From contig NZ_JAIMBW010000001.1 in assembly GCF_019195455.1 (NCBI RefSeq), positions 2,542,001-2,606,000 of the forward strand: a DNA stretch of 64,000 nt, in the 5' to 3' direction. Every line of letters starts with the position of its first letter. Position 1 is the first letter of the stretch. Under the pieces are notes generated by a model. That model was not told the DNA's origin, did no database searches, and saw nothing but the letters and a program-made list of their open reading frames with translations. The translations under genes and the position numbers were made by a program. Shown here one piece after another: positions 44,974 to 53,846 of the stretch. The stretch comes from Gymnodinialimonas phycosphaerae (lineage in GTDB: Bacteria; Pseudomonadota; Alphaproteobacteria; Rhodobacterales; Rhodobacteraceae).

Positions 44974-46803
44974 TCAACCTGCCGTCTGAACCGACCGCCC
45001 CCGCGAAGCACGGGCAATCGGGGCGAAGTCATCCGGCGTCAGAGTCTCTTTCTCCAACAAAAGCGACGCGCCGTCCTTGAGGTCGCTCAAATGCGCTTGC
45101 AGGATCGCCTTGGCATCGTCATAGGCCGCGGCGATCAATTTGCGCACTGCCAGATCGACCTCGCGCGCGGTCGCCTCGGAGTAATCCTTACCTTGAGTCA
45201 CAAAAGCATGCTGGTCCAGATATTGTCCCAGTTGCCGTTCCAAAACGGCCTGTCCCACATCTGCGGTCATCCCGAAACGGGTGACGCATTCGCGCGCGAT
45301 ATCCGTCACTTTCGCCAGGTCATCCGACGCCCCGGTAGAGACTTCGTGGAAGATCAGATCCTCCGCCGCGCGCCCCGCCATCAGCACGACCATACGGTCC
45401 TTCAATTCGGAGAAGGTGATCAGAAAGCGGTCTTCCGTCGGGCGCTGCATCGTGTATCCCAACGCCCCGATGGAGCGCGGAATGATCGAGACCTTGTGCA
45501 CCGGATCTGCGTGGGCCACGTGCGCCGCCGCAAGGGCATGGCCCATTTCGTGGTGGGCGACCCTCTCGCGCTCGGACGTACCCAGAACGCGGGACTTCCG
45601 CTCGGTGCCTGCCACGATGCGTTCAACCGCTGCGGTCAGATCCGCCATCGTGACCTTGTCGCCGTCGCGGCGCGTGGCGACGATGGCCGCCTCGTTCACC
45701 AGATTGGCCAGATCCGCACCGGTGAAGCCCGTTGTGATCGCCGCCACCTGGTCCAGATCGACGTCATCGGCCACGCTGACGCCCTTCATGTGGACCTTCA
45801 GAATCGCCGCCCTCCCCTTGCGCTCTGGTCGGTCGACCACGATCTGGCGGTCGAACCGCCCCGCGCGCAGCAACGCCGCGTCCAGAACCTCGGGCCGGTT
45901 GGTGGCCGCCAGCAGCACGATGCCCACGCGCGGATCGAAGCCGTCCAACTCGGACAGCAGCTGGTTCAGGGTCTGCTCTTTCTCATCCCCGCCGCCATAG
46001 CCCGAGACGGCCGAGCGTGCGCGCCCAAGCGCGTCCAGTTCATCGATAAAGATGATGCAGGGCGCCGCTTGTCTGGCCTGCTCGAACAAGTCGCGCACCC
46101 TTGCAGCACCCACGCCTACGAACATCTCCACGAATTCCGAGCCGGAGATGGAGAAGAACGGCACGCCCGCTTCGCCTGCCACCGCGCGCGCCAAAAGCGT
46201 CTTGCCGGTGCCGGGGGGGCCCACCAGCAGGATACCCTTCGGGATATGCGCGCCGAGGCGGCCGTATTTTTCCCTGTCTTGTAGAAACGAGACGATTTCC
46301 TGAAGCTCGGCCTTGGCCTCGTCCACGCCCGCCACATTGTCGAAGGTGACACCGGTCTGCGTCTCCAGATACACCTTCGCCTTGGACTTGCCGATATTCA
46401 CGAGGCTGCCAAACCCCTGCCCTCCCGACATCCGGCGGATCAGGACCATCCAAAGCCCGAAGAACAGCAGCACCGGCATAATCCAGGAAATCAACGTCGT
46501 CAGCCACGTCTGGTCCGAGGCCCCGGTGAAGACCAGATCATATTGCGCCAGATCCTCCGCGAAATCCGGGTCGACACGGTTGGTGACGAAGTAGTCCGCC
46601 TCGTCGACCGGGGTGGCAAACCGTCCCTCGATCAGCGTTTCGGTCACGGTCACTTCCGTGATGTTGCCACTTTCCAAATGGGTCAGAAATTCGCTGTATT
46701 GCAACGGCAGAACGCTGCGATACCCCAGCCAGATTTGCAGTGCGAGCCACAGCACCGCCGCAAATAGCCAGAAGCCCCAGTTGAACCGTTTTTGCTTGTC
46801 CAT
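44974..46803 (-). CDS. ftsH: ATP-dependent zinc metalloprotease FtsH (accessory copy)
   Basis: The product is 609 residues with two N-terminal membrane helices, AAA+ domain with Walker A GPPGTGKT (about 195-202) and Walker [10 protein letters not shown], second region of homology [20 protein letters not shown], and the zinc site HEMGH (about 418-422). It degrades damaged membrane and cytoplasmic proteins. It lies in a stress operon rather than beside housekeeping genes, so it is probably a second FtsH. ATG 46803 is used; GTG 46809 two codons earlier is an equal alternative. Confidence 0.94.
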   Translation of the reverse strand: MDKQKRFNWGFWLFAAVLWLALQIWLGYRSVLPLQYSEFLTHLESGNITEVTVTETLIEGRFATPVDEADYFVTNRVDPDFAEDLAQYDLVFTGASDQTWLTTLISWIMPVLLFFGLWMVLIRRMSGGQGFGSLVNIGKSKAKVYLETQTGVTFDNVAGVDEAKAELQEIVSFLQDREKYGRLGAHIPKGILLVGPPGTGKTLLARAVAGEAGVPFFSISGSEFVEMFVGVGAARVRDLFEQARQAAPCIIFIDELDALGRARSAVSGYGGGDEKEQTLNQLLSELDGFDPRVGIVLLAATNRPEVLDAALLRAGRFDRQIVVDRPERKGRAAILKVHMKGVSVADDVDLDQVAAITTGFTGADLANLVNEAAIVATRRDGDKVTMADLTAAVERIVAGTERKSRVLGTSERERVAHHEMGHALAAAHVAHADPVHKVSIIPRSIGALGYTMQRPTEDRFLITFSELKDRMVVLMAGRAAEDLIFHEVSTGASDDLAKVTDIARECVTRFGMTADVGQAVLERQLGQYLDQHAFVTQGKDYSEATAREVDLAVRKLIAAAYDDAKAILQAHLSDLKDGASLLLEKETLTPDDFAPIARASRGRSVQTAG

Positions 46804-46844
46804 TCTCACGACTTCTTTTGCACCAAAGGGGGACGGGGGGGGGG

Positions 46845-47402
46845 CTAGGCGACTGACCGCGCAATCAGCACCAAGGCCAGACCGGTACTGAGGAAATCTA
46901 TCCCAACAAAGATGCCCAGGACGATGGCGGACGCCTCAGGCAGGCTCGCCAGGATGACGATACCCAGGACTATGCTGACCAAAGCCGACAGTAGCCCCCA
47001 GATCCATCCGGGCAGGGGCCGCATCCAGAATGCGAACGCCCCCTGCGCCGCCCCCGTCAGAAGCAGGACGAGCGCCACCAAAGCGGTCAGCGCCACAAGG
47101 CCTTGCGTCGGGTAGATCAGTAGCAAAAGACCTGCGACGAAGCTCGCCAGCCCGGCAAGCGCCTGCCAGCCAATCAATCCCGTGCCGCGCAAGGCCATCG
47201 ACCCGATCATCGAGGCGCTCCCGGCAATCGCCAGGAGCCATCCGATAAAGATGCTGACGACCAGCGAAGTGACCCAAGGCACCGCCAGGGCAGCAACCCC
47301 CAAGGCGATCATCACCACCCCCGCCCAGAACATTCCCTTGCGCATCCTTTGGAAGGATCTCTCGGGGGCATCATCAGAGAACCGGTAGATCTTGTCAGTC
47401 AT
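46845..47402 (-). CDS. HdeD family membrane protein
   Basis: The product is 185 residues with six predicted helices in repeated pairs (GVVMIALGVAALAVPWVTSLVVSIFIGWLLAIAG, GLASFVAGLLLLIYPTQGLVALTALVALVLLLTG), the pattern of DUF308/HdeD proteins. Members help in acid and heat stress. ATG 47402 has GGAG upstream; the longer frame to 47492 reads through the previous gene's end. It stands between the stress protein gene and ftsH. Confidence 0.88.
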   Translation of the reverse strand: MTDKIYRFSDDAPERSFQRMRKGMFWAGVVMIALGVAALAVPWVTSLVVSIFIGWLLAIAGSASMIGSMALRGTGLIGWQALAGLASFVAGLLLLIYPTQGLVALTALVALVLLLTGAAQGAFAFWMRPLPGWIWGLLSALVSIVLGIVILASLPEASAIVLGIFVGIDFLSTGLALVLIARSVA

Positions 47403-47439
47403 CGGACTGCTCCAATTGGGGGGGTAGTGCGTGCGCGGG

Positions 47440-48012
47440 TCAATCCTCGCTCCACGGATGAACATGGACGTCGCGCCCGGAATGGCCCTCAAGGATCTTT
47501 ACCGCGAGGTCTTCATGAGTCTTGTCGACCGTTCTGACCCAAACAAGGACGCCGCCGTTGCGGATCTGATCGGCGTAGTAATCCTTGTGGTGTTTGCCCA
47601 CACGTCGCGCCAGCAAAGTGCCGATCACCGCTGCCGGACCGCCGCCAATCGCGATGGCCGCGATCGAAGCCGCCAAAGTGCTGAGCGGCGTCAGCATCGC
47701 GGCCATGGCGATGTAGGATCCAAGGAAAAAGAAGCCGCCCGCAACAGCGCCCTCCAGCTCTCCGATTGCCTCTTCCGAGACGAAGGCCGCCCGCGGCGCG
47801 TCGGGGTTGTCTTCCAGATCCGCGGCCCGCCAATAGGATGAGCCGAGGGTCTTCTCCATCGCCTTCTTGTCCCCCAGCAGGCTGATATCCCGTCGACTGA
47901 ACCCGGCCATGCGCAAATCGTAGATCGCGGCTTGTAGGGACTCGAAGCTGTCGAAAACGCCGACGGCTTCGGGCACGTTGATGTAAGTTTTGCGATGCTC
48001 AGTCGTGTTCAC
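47440..48012 (-). CDS. General stress protein with glycine-rich membrane hairpin
   Basis: The product is 190 residues. An N-terminal domain (VGVFDSFESLQAAIYDLRMAGFSRRDISLLGD) matches the general-stress/DUF1269-like alpha-beta fold, followed by a long glycine- and alanine-rich hydrophobic stretch (AVAGGFFFLGSYIAMAAMLTPL, IAAIAIGGGPAAVIGTLLARRVG) that may insert in the membrane, and a C-terminal strand-rich part (GGVLVWVRTVDKTHEDLAVKIL). GTG 48012 with AAGGGG upstream is chosen over ATG 48087, which overlaps the Fnr box. Function unknown, stress role by context. Confidence 0.75.
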   Translation of the reverse strand: MNTTEHRKTYINVPEAVGVFDSFESLQAAIYDLRMAGFSRRDISLLGDKKAMEKTLGSSYWRAADLEDNPDAPRAAFVSEEAIGELEGAVAGGFFFLGSYIAMAAMLTPLSTLAASIAAIAIGGGPAAVIGTLLARRVGKHHKDYYADQIRNGGVLVWVRTVDKTHEDLAVKILEGHSGRDVHVHPWSED

Positions 48013-48069
48013 GGTGATGATCCCCTTCGGTGACGTCGCCCCTTTGTGGACATTTGCGCCGGGGCCCGA

Positions 48070-48083
48070 TTGACCGGGATCAA
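48070..48083 (-). promoter_or_regulatory. Fnr-type box upstream of the stress/HdeD/FtsH genes
   Basis: TTGACCGGGATCAA fits TTGAY-N4-RTCAA at all positions. It lies 58-71 bases upstream of the GTG start at 48012, in the gap after cbpM. A start about 41 bases from its centre would leave a 20-25-base leader, the classic arrangement for activation. Confidence 0.72.
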
Positions 48084-48090
48084 TCACCGG

Positions 48091-48438
48091 TCATTCGGGG
48101 GGCGCATCGGGCATCGGTATGGTGACTTGCGTGGCGCGGTCCAGCGCCTGCACCCGCCGCTTCAGGCGCGCGTTTTCGTCAACCAGCGACAAGACCACGG
48201 CGATGCCGGGAATGTTCACGTCCAGATCACTTTGCAACCGTTGCACCTTGCGCACGATGGTGATGCTGGCGCTGTCGAACCGCCATCCGGTGCGGCGGGT
48301 GCCCTCTGGCTCCAGAATGCCCTCATCCACCAACTGGATAATCCAGTCGGCCCGTGACCCGCAGATGCGGCACAATTCAATCAGAGAGATCGCTTCAATC
48401 AACTCGCTCATCGCCACGAGATCGTGTGAGTCCGTCAT
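48091..48438 (-). CDS. cbpM: Chaperone modulator CbpM (MerR-like)
   Basis: The product is 115 residues with a MerR-like fold: IEAISLIELCRICGSRADWIIQLVDEGILEPEG and WRFDSASITIVRKVQRLQSDLDVNIPGIAVVLSLVDEN. CbpM proteins bind the J-domain of CbpA and restrain it. The gene begins 3 bases after cbpA, the usual pairing. Confidence 0.9.
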   Translation of the reverse strand: MTDSHDLVAMSELIEAISLIELCRICGSRADWIIQLVDEGILEPEGTRRTGWRFDSASITIVRKVQRLQSDLDVNIPGIAVVLSLVDENARLKRRVQALDRATQVTIPMPDAPPE

Positions 48439-48441
48439 GCC

Positions 48442-49428
48442 TTAGCCTCCCATTCCCTTGCGGGGATCGAAATCCATCTCTTCCGCCATCTGTTCATAAA
48501 GCGCGCGTCCCTTGTCCGTTTCCGTCGGAGGAATGACGATCTTGAGTACCGCGTAGAAATTGCCCGCGGGCTTGCCCGGAATGCCCCGCCCCTTGAGGCG
48601 CAGCTTCTTGCCCGATTGCGCATGTTTGGGAATTTTCAAATCCACTTTGCCTCCGGGGGTGCGCAGATCGACATGGGCACCGAGGGCGGCCTCCCAGGGG
48701 GTGATGGGCAGATCCATGAAGACGTCCCGCCCCTCGACCCGGTAGATCGGATCTTCGCGCAGGGCGACTTCAAGATAGAGGTCCCCCGGCTGCCCCCGTC
48801 CGATCCCGGGTGCGCCTTTTCCGGCAAGGCGAATGTGCTGGCCCTCTTTCACCCCCTTCGGGATCGCAACCCGCACCTTGCGTTCACGCAGGACGACGTG
48901 GCCGCTTGCGTCAAGCTCGGGCGCGCGCAGGGTGAAATCGCGGGTGCCGCCGTTGTAAGCCTCGTCCAGATCGATCACGATCTTGGCGTGGTGGTCCTGG
49001 CCGGCGGCATGAAACTGCCGCTCTGACCGCATGGAAGGGCCTTGAGCGCGCGCCCCCATACTTGCGCCTTGGGCGCCACGGCGCGCGAACAGATTCTCGA
49101 AGAAGGAGCTGAACGCCTCCGGATCGGCTTGCGTATAGCCGCCGCCTGAAAACTCGAACCCGTCGTCCCAATCGGGGGGGGGACGGAAGGATTGACCCTC
49201 CTTCCAGTTGGCGCCCAACTGGTCATAGGCCGCGCGCTTTTCGGGATCTTGTAAAACCTCATAGGCCTCACCGACGTCCTTGAACTTCACCTCGGCCGCG
49301 GCGGCGTCGGGGCCAGTGTTCACATCGGGATGGTACTTGCGCACCAATTTGCGATAGGCGCGCTTGATGTCGTCTTGGCTGGCGCCCCGCTCCACCCTCA
49401 GTATCTTGTAATAATCCTTGTATTCCAT
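48442..49428 (-). CDS. cbpA: J-domain co-chaperone CbpA/DnaJ-like
   Basis: The product is 328 residues. The J-domain at 1-70 has the HPD triad in RKYHPDVN; a glycine-rich and Phe-rich linker ([29 protein letters not shown]) and two C-terminal client-binding barrels ([50 protein letters not shown]) follow. There is no zinc-finger region, so it is CbpA-type rather than DnaJ. ATG 49428 ([10 protein letters not shown]) is the conserved start; the longer frame to 49524 is rejected. Confidence 0.93.
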   Translation of the reverse strand: MEYKDYYKILRVERGASQDDIKRAYRKLVRKYHPDVNTGPDAAAAEVKFKDVGEAYEVLQDPEKRAAYDQLGANWKEGQSFRPPPDWDDGFEFSGGGYTQADPEAFSSFFENLFARRGAQGASMGARAQGPSMRSERQFHAAGQDHHAKIVIDLDEAYNGGTRDFTLRAPELDASGHVVLRERKVRVAIPKGVKEGQHIRLAGKGAPGIGRGQPGDLYLEVALREDPIYRVEGRDVFMDLPITPWEAALGAHVDLRTPGGKVDLKIPKHAQSGKKLRLKGRGIPGKPAGNFYAVLKIVIPPTETDKGRALYEQMAEEMDFDPRKGMGG

Positions 49429-50038
49429 GCGCTTGCATTGCTCCACATCATCCGTTGCGCACCGCCCGGAAGGTTCGGGTGCTCCATTCAGATCAATCGC
49501 CTGATCCGTCCGCCCCTCCGGCACTGGCGTCTCTTGCGTTTCGTTGAGATGGCGGTGCTTTCGGTATCCATCGTCTCAACTCGCAGCTTGGCGATGCGCT
49601 CTGCATTCTTATTATCAGCCCCATGTGTCTACCGATTGACCAAACGCAACCCTCGACGATGGTTGCATCGTGAATGACACTCACACCGATGCGCCCGATG
49701 TGCAGGACGTGCAAACACCCGCAGCGGGGCGCCTACCCAGCAGGCACAAGGGAGGGCGTTGATCTGGAACAAAGTCAGACGAAACCAATCGCGGTAGTTC
49801 TTGTAAAAGGTCGGCTGCTTGACCGCGCTCGTTCCGGCCATCCCAGATGGAGAACAGGGCCGATTTGCCGATTTCGGAGGAGCCTTGAAGCGAATGTAAA
49901 AAGCAACTTGAAGCAAGCCACTACGACGCCAGCGCAGGTGCCGTCGGGCGTAGCATCTCACAAAGCTCTGCTGCGTCGATAGATCGCCCGGCGGGCTTCA
50001 GGGTTCTTGAAGAGACTGGAAAAAGGAAGGGACACCAC
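49429..50038. other. 610-bp intergenic region between cbpA and the Usp gene
   Basis: No supported gene is present. Frames of about 100 residues on both strands overlap each other and match no family I know. It contains a small palindrome ACGATG/CATCGT (49656-49671), a GCAACC/GGTTGC repeat (49646-49666) and one Fnr-like site (annotated separately). It could hold divergent promoters with a long leader, an unrecognised small RNA, or an eroded gene. Confidence 0.5.
49759..49772 (+). promoter_or_regulatory. Weaker Fnr-like site in the cbpA-Usp gap
   Basis: TTGATCTGGAACAA matches TTGAY-N4-RTCAA at 9 of 10 positions. It is 267 bases before the Usp start, so a long leader would be needed. A poorer half-site TTGAC lies at 49636-49640. 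Confidence 0.35.
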
Positions 50039-50857
50039 GTGACCGTAAAGAATATCCTCATTGCCTATTCGGGTTGGGATGCTTCGCAGAGCCCCCTGAA
50101 ACACGCGCTGAAAATCGCAACCGACCATGATGCCTGGCTGACCGGCGTTGTGGGGCACGGAAGATCGCGGGTCCTCAGCATGTTGGGGGGACAGGCCCCG
50201 CGGGAGGTTCTGGAAACCATCCAGAAGACCGAAGCCAGCGAGATCGCGCGCGTGAAAGAGGTCTTCATGGAGTTGGTGGGCCAGCAAGGACGTGCCGATT
50301 TCGCAGATATCTTTGATGTCGTCGATCAGGACGGCGCGACTGTTGCCAGTATTGCGCGTACCTATGATCTGGTCGTCACTGCGCCACAAACCCACGATGC
50401 CGTCGAAAAGCACATGTCAGCCAGCCCCGACATGATTGCGCTTCAGTCGGGCCGCCCGGTTCTTGTCGTGCCGAACGACTACGACGCGCCGGGCCTATCG
50501 ACCCATGTGGCCGTGGCGTGGGACGGAAAACGCGCCGCTGCGCGGGCGATTGGCGACGCCATGTCGATGCTGGAAGAGAAAGGTAAAGTCACCGTTTTGA
50601 CCATCGGCAAGACCACGCCGCCGGGCACGGATCGCTTGATCACAAATCTCAAACGCCATGGAATCAATGCAGAGCATTCGCAACGCACCAAATCCGGCAG
50701 TATCGGTGATACGATCCTGAAAGCGACGCAGGAAATCGGTGCCGACCTTATCGTGATGGGCGCATACGAGCATTCGAAGTTCTCCCATGATCTGTTCGGC
50801 GGCGTTACCACGGATGTGATCGCGGGCTCGAAGGTTCCCGTACTGATGTCACACTAA
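50039..50857 (+). CDS. Universal stress protein, tandem-domain (second)
   Basis: The product is 272 residues with two Usp domains; the C-terminal LIVMGAYEHSKFSHDLFGGVTTDVIAGSKVPVLMSH carries the ATP-binding signature, and the first half opens NILIAYSGWDASQSPLKHAL. GTG 50039 is preceded by AAGGAAGG at suitable spacing. It is the rightmost member of the Fnr-associated island and is related in layout to the Usp at 43478-44332. Confidence 0.9.
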   Translation: MTVKNILIAYSGWDASQSPLKHALKIATDHDAWLTGVVGHGRSRVLSMLGGQAPREVLETIQKTEASEIARVKEVFMELVGQQGRADFADIFDVVDQDGATVASIARTYDLVVTAPQTHDAVEKHMSASPDMIALQSGRPVLVVPNDYDAPGLSTHVAVAWDGKRAAARAIGDAMSMLEEKGKVTVLTIGKTTPPGTDRLITNLKRHGINAEHSQRTKSGSIGDTILKATQEIGADLIVMGAYEHSKFSHDLFGGVTTDVIAGSKVPVLMSH

Positions 50858-51109
50858 ACCTTTGGCGATCCTGGTTATGGTCTTGGGTGCGCCGGTTAAA
50901 TCTGACCGTCGCACCGAATGTCCTTGGCAGTCTTGAGCTAAAGCGTCGGAACCAGCGGGCGCAGGAAGTATTGAGGCCGTGCCGCCTTCTTGAGGTTTGA
51001 CGCGCAACGGCAAGCAGAGCTGCCAAAGCCGTGCCAAAACGGGCTTGTGATGGGGGGCACCCTACTACCGGGTTGGCAAACCCACCCGAACCGCGTTGAG
51101 TGCGGGGTG

Positions 51110-51652
51110 ATGATGGACCCTCAGCATATCGAAAACCTACTCGCACGCGTTCAGATGGGCGATCGGAAAGCGTTTTCCGAGTTGTATTCGGCAACCTCCG
51201 CGAAACTTTTTGGCATTTGCCTGCGTGTCTTGAAGGACCGCGCATTAGCGGAGGACGTCTTGCAAGACGTTTTCGTCAAGATTTGGAACAAGGCAGACAA
51301 GTATCGCGTAACCGGCCACAGCCCGATGACATGGCTGATCACGGTGGCCCGCAACCAGGCGATCGACCGCCTGCGCGCGCGGGGCCCAGTCACCTCGGAT
51401 ATCGACGAGGTAGTGCCGATCGCCGCCGCAGGCCTCGGGCCGGAAGGTCAAGCCATCGCCGCGGATGAGGCACGGCGTGTCATCGCCTGCCTCAATGAAT
51501 TGGAGGGCGACCGTGCGGCTGCCGTGCGCGGTGCTTATCTGGACGGCCAATCCTATGCGGATCTGGCCCTGCGGTTTAACGTGCCGCTGAATACGATGCG
51601 AACATGGCTGCGCCGTAGCCTTATGAACCTGAAGGAGTGTTTGTCGCGGTGA
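51110..51652 (+). CDS. ECF-type RNA polymerase sigma factor (SigK/RpoE-like)
   Basis: The product is about 180 residues with region 2 (AFSELYSATSAKLFGICLRVLKDRALAEDVLQDVFVKIWNKADKY, then TWLITVARNQAIDRLRARGP) and region 4 (AAAVRGAYLDGQSYADLALRFNVPLNTMRTWLRRSLMNLKECL). It lacks regions 1 and 3, as usual for ECF sigma factors. The start may be ATG 51110 or 51113; the longer frame to 50990 has no homology. The anti-sigma gene overlaps its stop (GTGA). By context it drives the fasciclin and msrB genes. Confidence 0.9.
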   Translation: MMDPQHIENLLARVQMGDRKAFSELYSATSAKLFGICLRVLKDRALAEDVLQDVFVKIWNKADKYRVTGHSPMTWLITVARNQAIDRLRARGPVTSDIDEVVPIAAAGLGPEGQAIAADEARRVIACLNELEGDRAAAVRGAYLDGQSYADLALRFNVPLNTMRTWLRRSLMNLKECLSR

Positions 51653-52344
51653 CGCACCCAACCGACATATCGCCCGATGACAATGCCCTCGCCGCGGAAT
51701 ACGCGTTGGGCTTGCTGTCCCCTGAAGAGGTGACGGCCTTCGAGGCGCGTCTGCGGACGGACACGTCGCTTTTTGCGTTGGTTGCGGCGTGGCAGTCAGA
51801 ATTCGCCGCACTTGCCGAGGCCGAGGTCGCCCCGGTGGTGCCGCCTTCAGCCCTCCAATCCCGGATCGAAGCCACCCTGTTCACGGATACGCGCCCCAGA
51901 ACGTGGTCGCCGCTGGCGATCTGGCGCAGTTTGGCCTTGGCAGGTTTTGCAACCAGTCTGGCCCTGGCAGGGCTTCTTTTCTTCGGGCCGATGTCGACGG
52001 TTGACCCGCGGCCCGCCTTCGTGGCGCAATTGGCGCCGATCACGGGCGACGCGCAGTTTGTGGCCTTGTATGATCCTGACGCGGCCACGCTTCGGGTCCA
52101 ACAGGCTGCCGGGACCCCCGCGTTGGACCGGGTGCAAGAGCTTTGGCTGATTGCAGGAGAGGCCGCGCCAGTGTCACTTGGCTTGCTGGCCGGGGATGGA
52201 ACGACGACGATCTCCATTGCCGAGGACCTGCAGACGCTTCTGACGCAGGCGGTCCTTGCCGTGTCCGATGAACCGCCCGGCGGCTCGCCGACTGGGGCGC
52301 CAACCGGCGATGTTCTGGCAGCTGGCCCAGTAATCTCCCTTTAA
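51649..52344 (+). CDS. Membrane anti-sigma factor (RskA/ChrR-like)
   Basis: The product is 231 residues. The N-terminal cytoplasmic anti-sigma domain (DNALAAEYALGLLSPEEVTAFEARLRTDTSL) is followed by one membrane helix (SLALAGFATSLALAGLLFFG, about 105-124) and a periplasmic RskA-type domain (FVAQLAPITGDAQFVALYD, VQELWLIAGEAAPVSLGLLAGDG). It would hold the sigma factor until a periplasmic signal triggers proteolysis. GTG 51649 overlaps the sigma stop; there is no zinc HxxxCxxC motif. Confidence 0.9.
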   Translation: MTHPTDISPDDNALAAEYALGLLSPEEVTAFEARLRTDTSLFALVAAWQSEFAALAEAEVAPVVPPSALQSRIEATLFTDTRPRTWSPLAIWRSLALAGFATSLALAGLLFFGPMSTVDPRPAFVAQLAPITGDAQFVALYDPDAATLRVQQAAGTPALDRVQELWLIAGEAAPVSLGLLAGDGTTTISIAEDLQTLLTQAVLAVSDEPPGGSPTGAPTGDVLAAGPVISL

Positions 52345-52432
52345 ATATCGTTTACTTACAGAAGGATACGCTCTGATCCGCATTTTTTTGCGGAATTCGT
52401 GAAACTCCTCTGCCTGCGTATTCGTGGCTTTT

Positions 52433-52460
52433 GGTGTCGCCGGGAACAACCGGCATCACC
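52433..52460 (+). promoter_or_regulatory. Leader hairpin before the fasciclin gene
   Basis: GGTGTCGCCGG (52433-52443) pairs with CCGGCATCACC (52450-52460) with two central mismatches and a GAACAA loop. It ends 4 bases before the AGGAG ribosome site. It may stabilise the leader mRNA. A smaller stem (52377-52382 with 52389-52394) lies upstream. Confidence 0.45.
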
Positions 52461-52475
52461 AACTAGGAGCTACTT

Positions 52476-53060
52476 ATGACCCTGAATTCCCATTTCCTCG
52501 CCCGCCCCCTTGCTGCCGCCCTGACCGGTGGCGCGATGGTCACCCTTGTGGCCTCTGGTGCGGTAGCGCAGTCCAATCCGACAGTCGGCGGCGCCCCCAT
52601 GTTGGCCGAGCGCAATATCGTCGAGAACGCCGTGAACTCACCCATCCACACGACCCTCGTGGCTGCCGTGGTCGAGGCAGGTCTGGCCGAAACCCTTTCG
52701 GGTGAAGGTCCCTTCACCGTATTCGCACCCACCGATGATGCCTTCGCAGCCCTGCCCGAAGGAGCCGTTGCGGCACTTCTGGAGCCCGCCAACCGGGGCC
52801 GTCTGACGCAAATCCTGACCTGTCACGTGGTGGCAGCTGAAGCCTTCTCCTCGGCCATTGGCGGCATGATCGCCGATGACGGCGGCGCACATCCGATCGA
52901 AACGGTTGGTGGCTGCGTGTTCACGGCCCGGATGATGAACGGTCAGATCATGATCGAAGACGAACAGGGCCGCATGGCCACCGTCACGATCGCGGACGTC
53001 GATCAATCGAACGGCGTCATTCACGTGATCGACACCGTTCTGTTGCCTTCTGCGTCGTAA
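52476..53060 (+). CDS. Secreted fasciclin-domain protein
   Basis: The product is 194 residues with a Sec signal peptide (AAALTGGAMVTLVASGAVA, cleavage before QSNP) and one FAS1 domain: VNSPIHTTLVAAVVEAGLAETLSGEGPFTVFAPTDDAFAALP (first conserved block) and NGVIHVIDTVLLP (second block, YH-like). Such proteins mediate surface adhesion. Being next to an ECF sigma/anti-sigma pair repeats the SigK-RskA arrangement that controls the fasciclin proteins MPT70/MPT83 in mycobacteria. AGGAG precedes ATG 52476. Confidence 0.92.
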   Translation: MTLNSHFLARPLAAALTGGAMVTLVASGAVAQSNPTVGGAPMLAERNIVENAVNSPIHTTLVAAVVEAGLAETLSGEGPFTVFAPTDDAFAALPEGAVAALLEPANRGRLTQILTCHVVAAEAFSSAIGGMIADDGGAHPIETVGGCVFTARMMNGQIMIEDEQGRMATVTIADVDQSNGVIHVIDTVLLPSAS

Positions 53061-53082
53061 ACGTCGCTCACAACCCAGAGTT

Positions 53083-53109
53083 CCCGGCCATTTCAGGTGC
53101 TTGGCCGGG
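53083..53109 (+). terminator. Hairpin after the fasciclin gene
   Basis: CCCGGCCA (53083-53090) pairs exactly with TGGCCGGG (53102-53109) around 11 bases, 22 bases after the stop. Only a short TT follows, so termination would be partial. Confidence 0.45.
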
Positions 53110-53133
53110 TTCCTGTGCACGGACGCAATGTTT

Positions 53134-53155
53134 TGGCCATCTGTCCCGATGGCCA
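53134..53155 (+). promoter_or_regulatory. Second hairpin between fasciclin and msrB
   Basis: TGGCCATC (53134-53141) pairs exactly with GATGGCCA (53148-53155) around 6 bases. Its arm shares GGCCA with the hairpin just upstream, so alternative pairing is possible. It lies 94 bases before msrB. Confidence 0.35.
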
Positions 53156-53249
53156 CGCATACCGAGTGTTTGGTTTTTTGTCCCCAACCCAGGCAAACAC
53201 CCGTCGCGTTCGTGCACTCCCCCTTCTTTTCAACGATTGCGAGGCTCCC

Positions 53250-53738
53250 ATGATCAGACGTCACTTTCTCTTGACCACTGCCGCCGCGTCCATTCTTGGT
53301 GCAAGCTCCCGAACCGGGATGGCAGACGTCGTGGCCGAAGGACCGTTTGAAGTCACCCGGACGGAGGCCGAGTGGCGCACCCTGCTCAGTGACGACGCCT
53401 ATGCCGTCATGCGTGAAGGCGCGACGGAGCGCGCCTATTCCAGCCCCCTGCACGAAGAATTTCGCGCGGGCGTATTCCACTGCAAGGGATGCGACCTGCC
53501 GCTCTACGCGTCAGAGACGAAATTCGACAGCGGCACCGGATGGCCAAGCTTCACCGAAGCGATCCTCGGCGCCATCGGCACGATGGAAGACCGCAGTTTC
53601 ATCTTTCAGATCCGCACGGAGTGCCATTGCCGCCGCTGCGGCAGCCATCTGGGCCATATCCTTGACGACGGACCACCGCCCGCAGGACTGCGCCATTGCC
53701 TGAATGGCCTGTCACTGACTTTTCGGCCGGCAGCCTGA
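53250..53738 (+). CDS. msrB: Exported peptide-methionine (R)-S-oxide reductase MsrB
   Basis: The product is 162 residues. An N-terminal MIRRHFLLTTAAASILGAS is a twin-arginine-type leader, so the enzyme should act in the periplasm. Zinc ligands are CKGC (78-81) and CRRC (127-130); the catalytic Cys 150 lies in RHCLNGLSL, a variant of the usual RYCxNSxxL. ATG 53250 has GAGG upstream. It repairs methionine sulfoxide in exported proteins, possibly the neighbouring fasciclin protein, whose mature sequence is rich in Met. Confidence 0.92.
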   Translation: MIRRHFLLTTAAASILGASSRTGMADVVAEGPFEVTRTEAEWRTLLSDDAYAVMREGATERAYSSPLHEEFRAGVFHCKGCDLPLYASETKFDSGTGWPSFTEAILGAIGTMEDRSFIFQIRTECHCRRCGSHLGHILDDGPPPAGLRHCLNGLSLTFRPAA

Positions 53739-53846
53739 TCCAGGCGGCCAGCACACCTTCGTTCGCACCGCTGAAACTTTCCCGAAGCCTGAACCGTGGC
53801 TTCCAACGTGTCGGTCACGAACCGACGTCAACCAAGGAGTTTTTCC

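Noticed and set aside
49629..49982. Possible transposase or small gene in the cbpA-Usp gap
   Set aside because: Overlapping frames on both strands match no transposase motif, and no terminal inverted repeats or target duplications were found.
52374..52400. TGATCC as an RpoE-type -35 element before the fasciclin gene
   Set aside because: No TAAGA-like -10 follows at about 18 bases, so the promoter could not be assigned.
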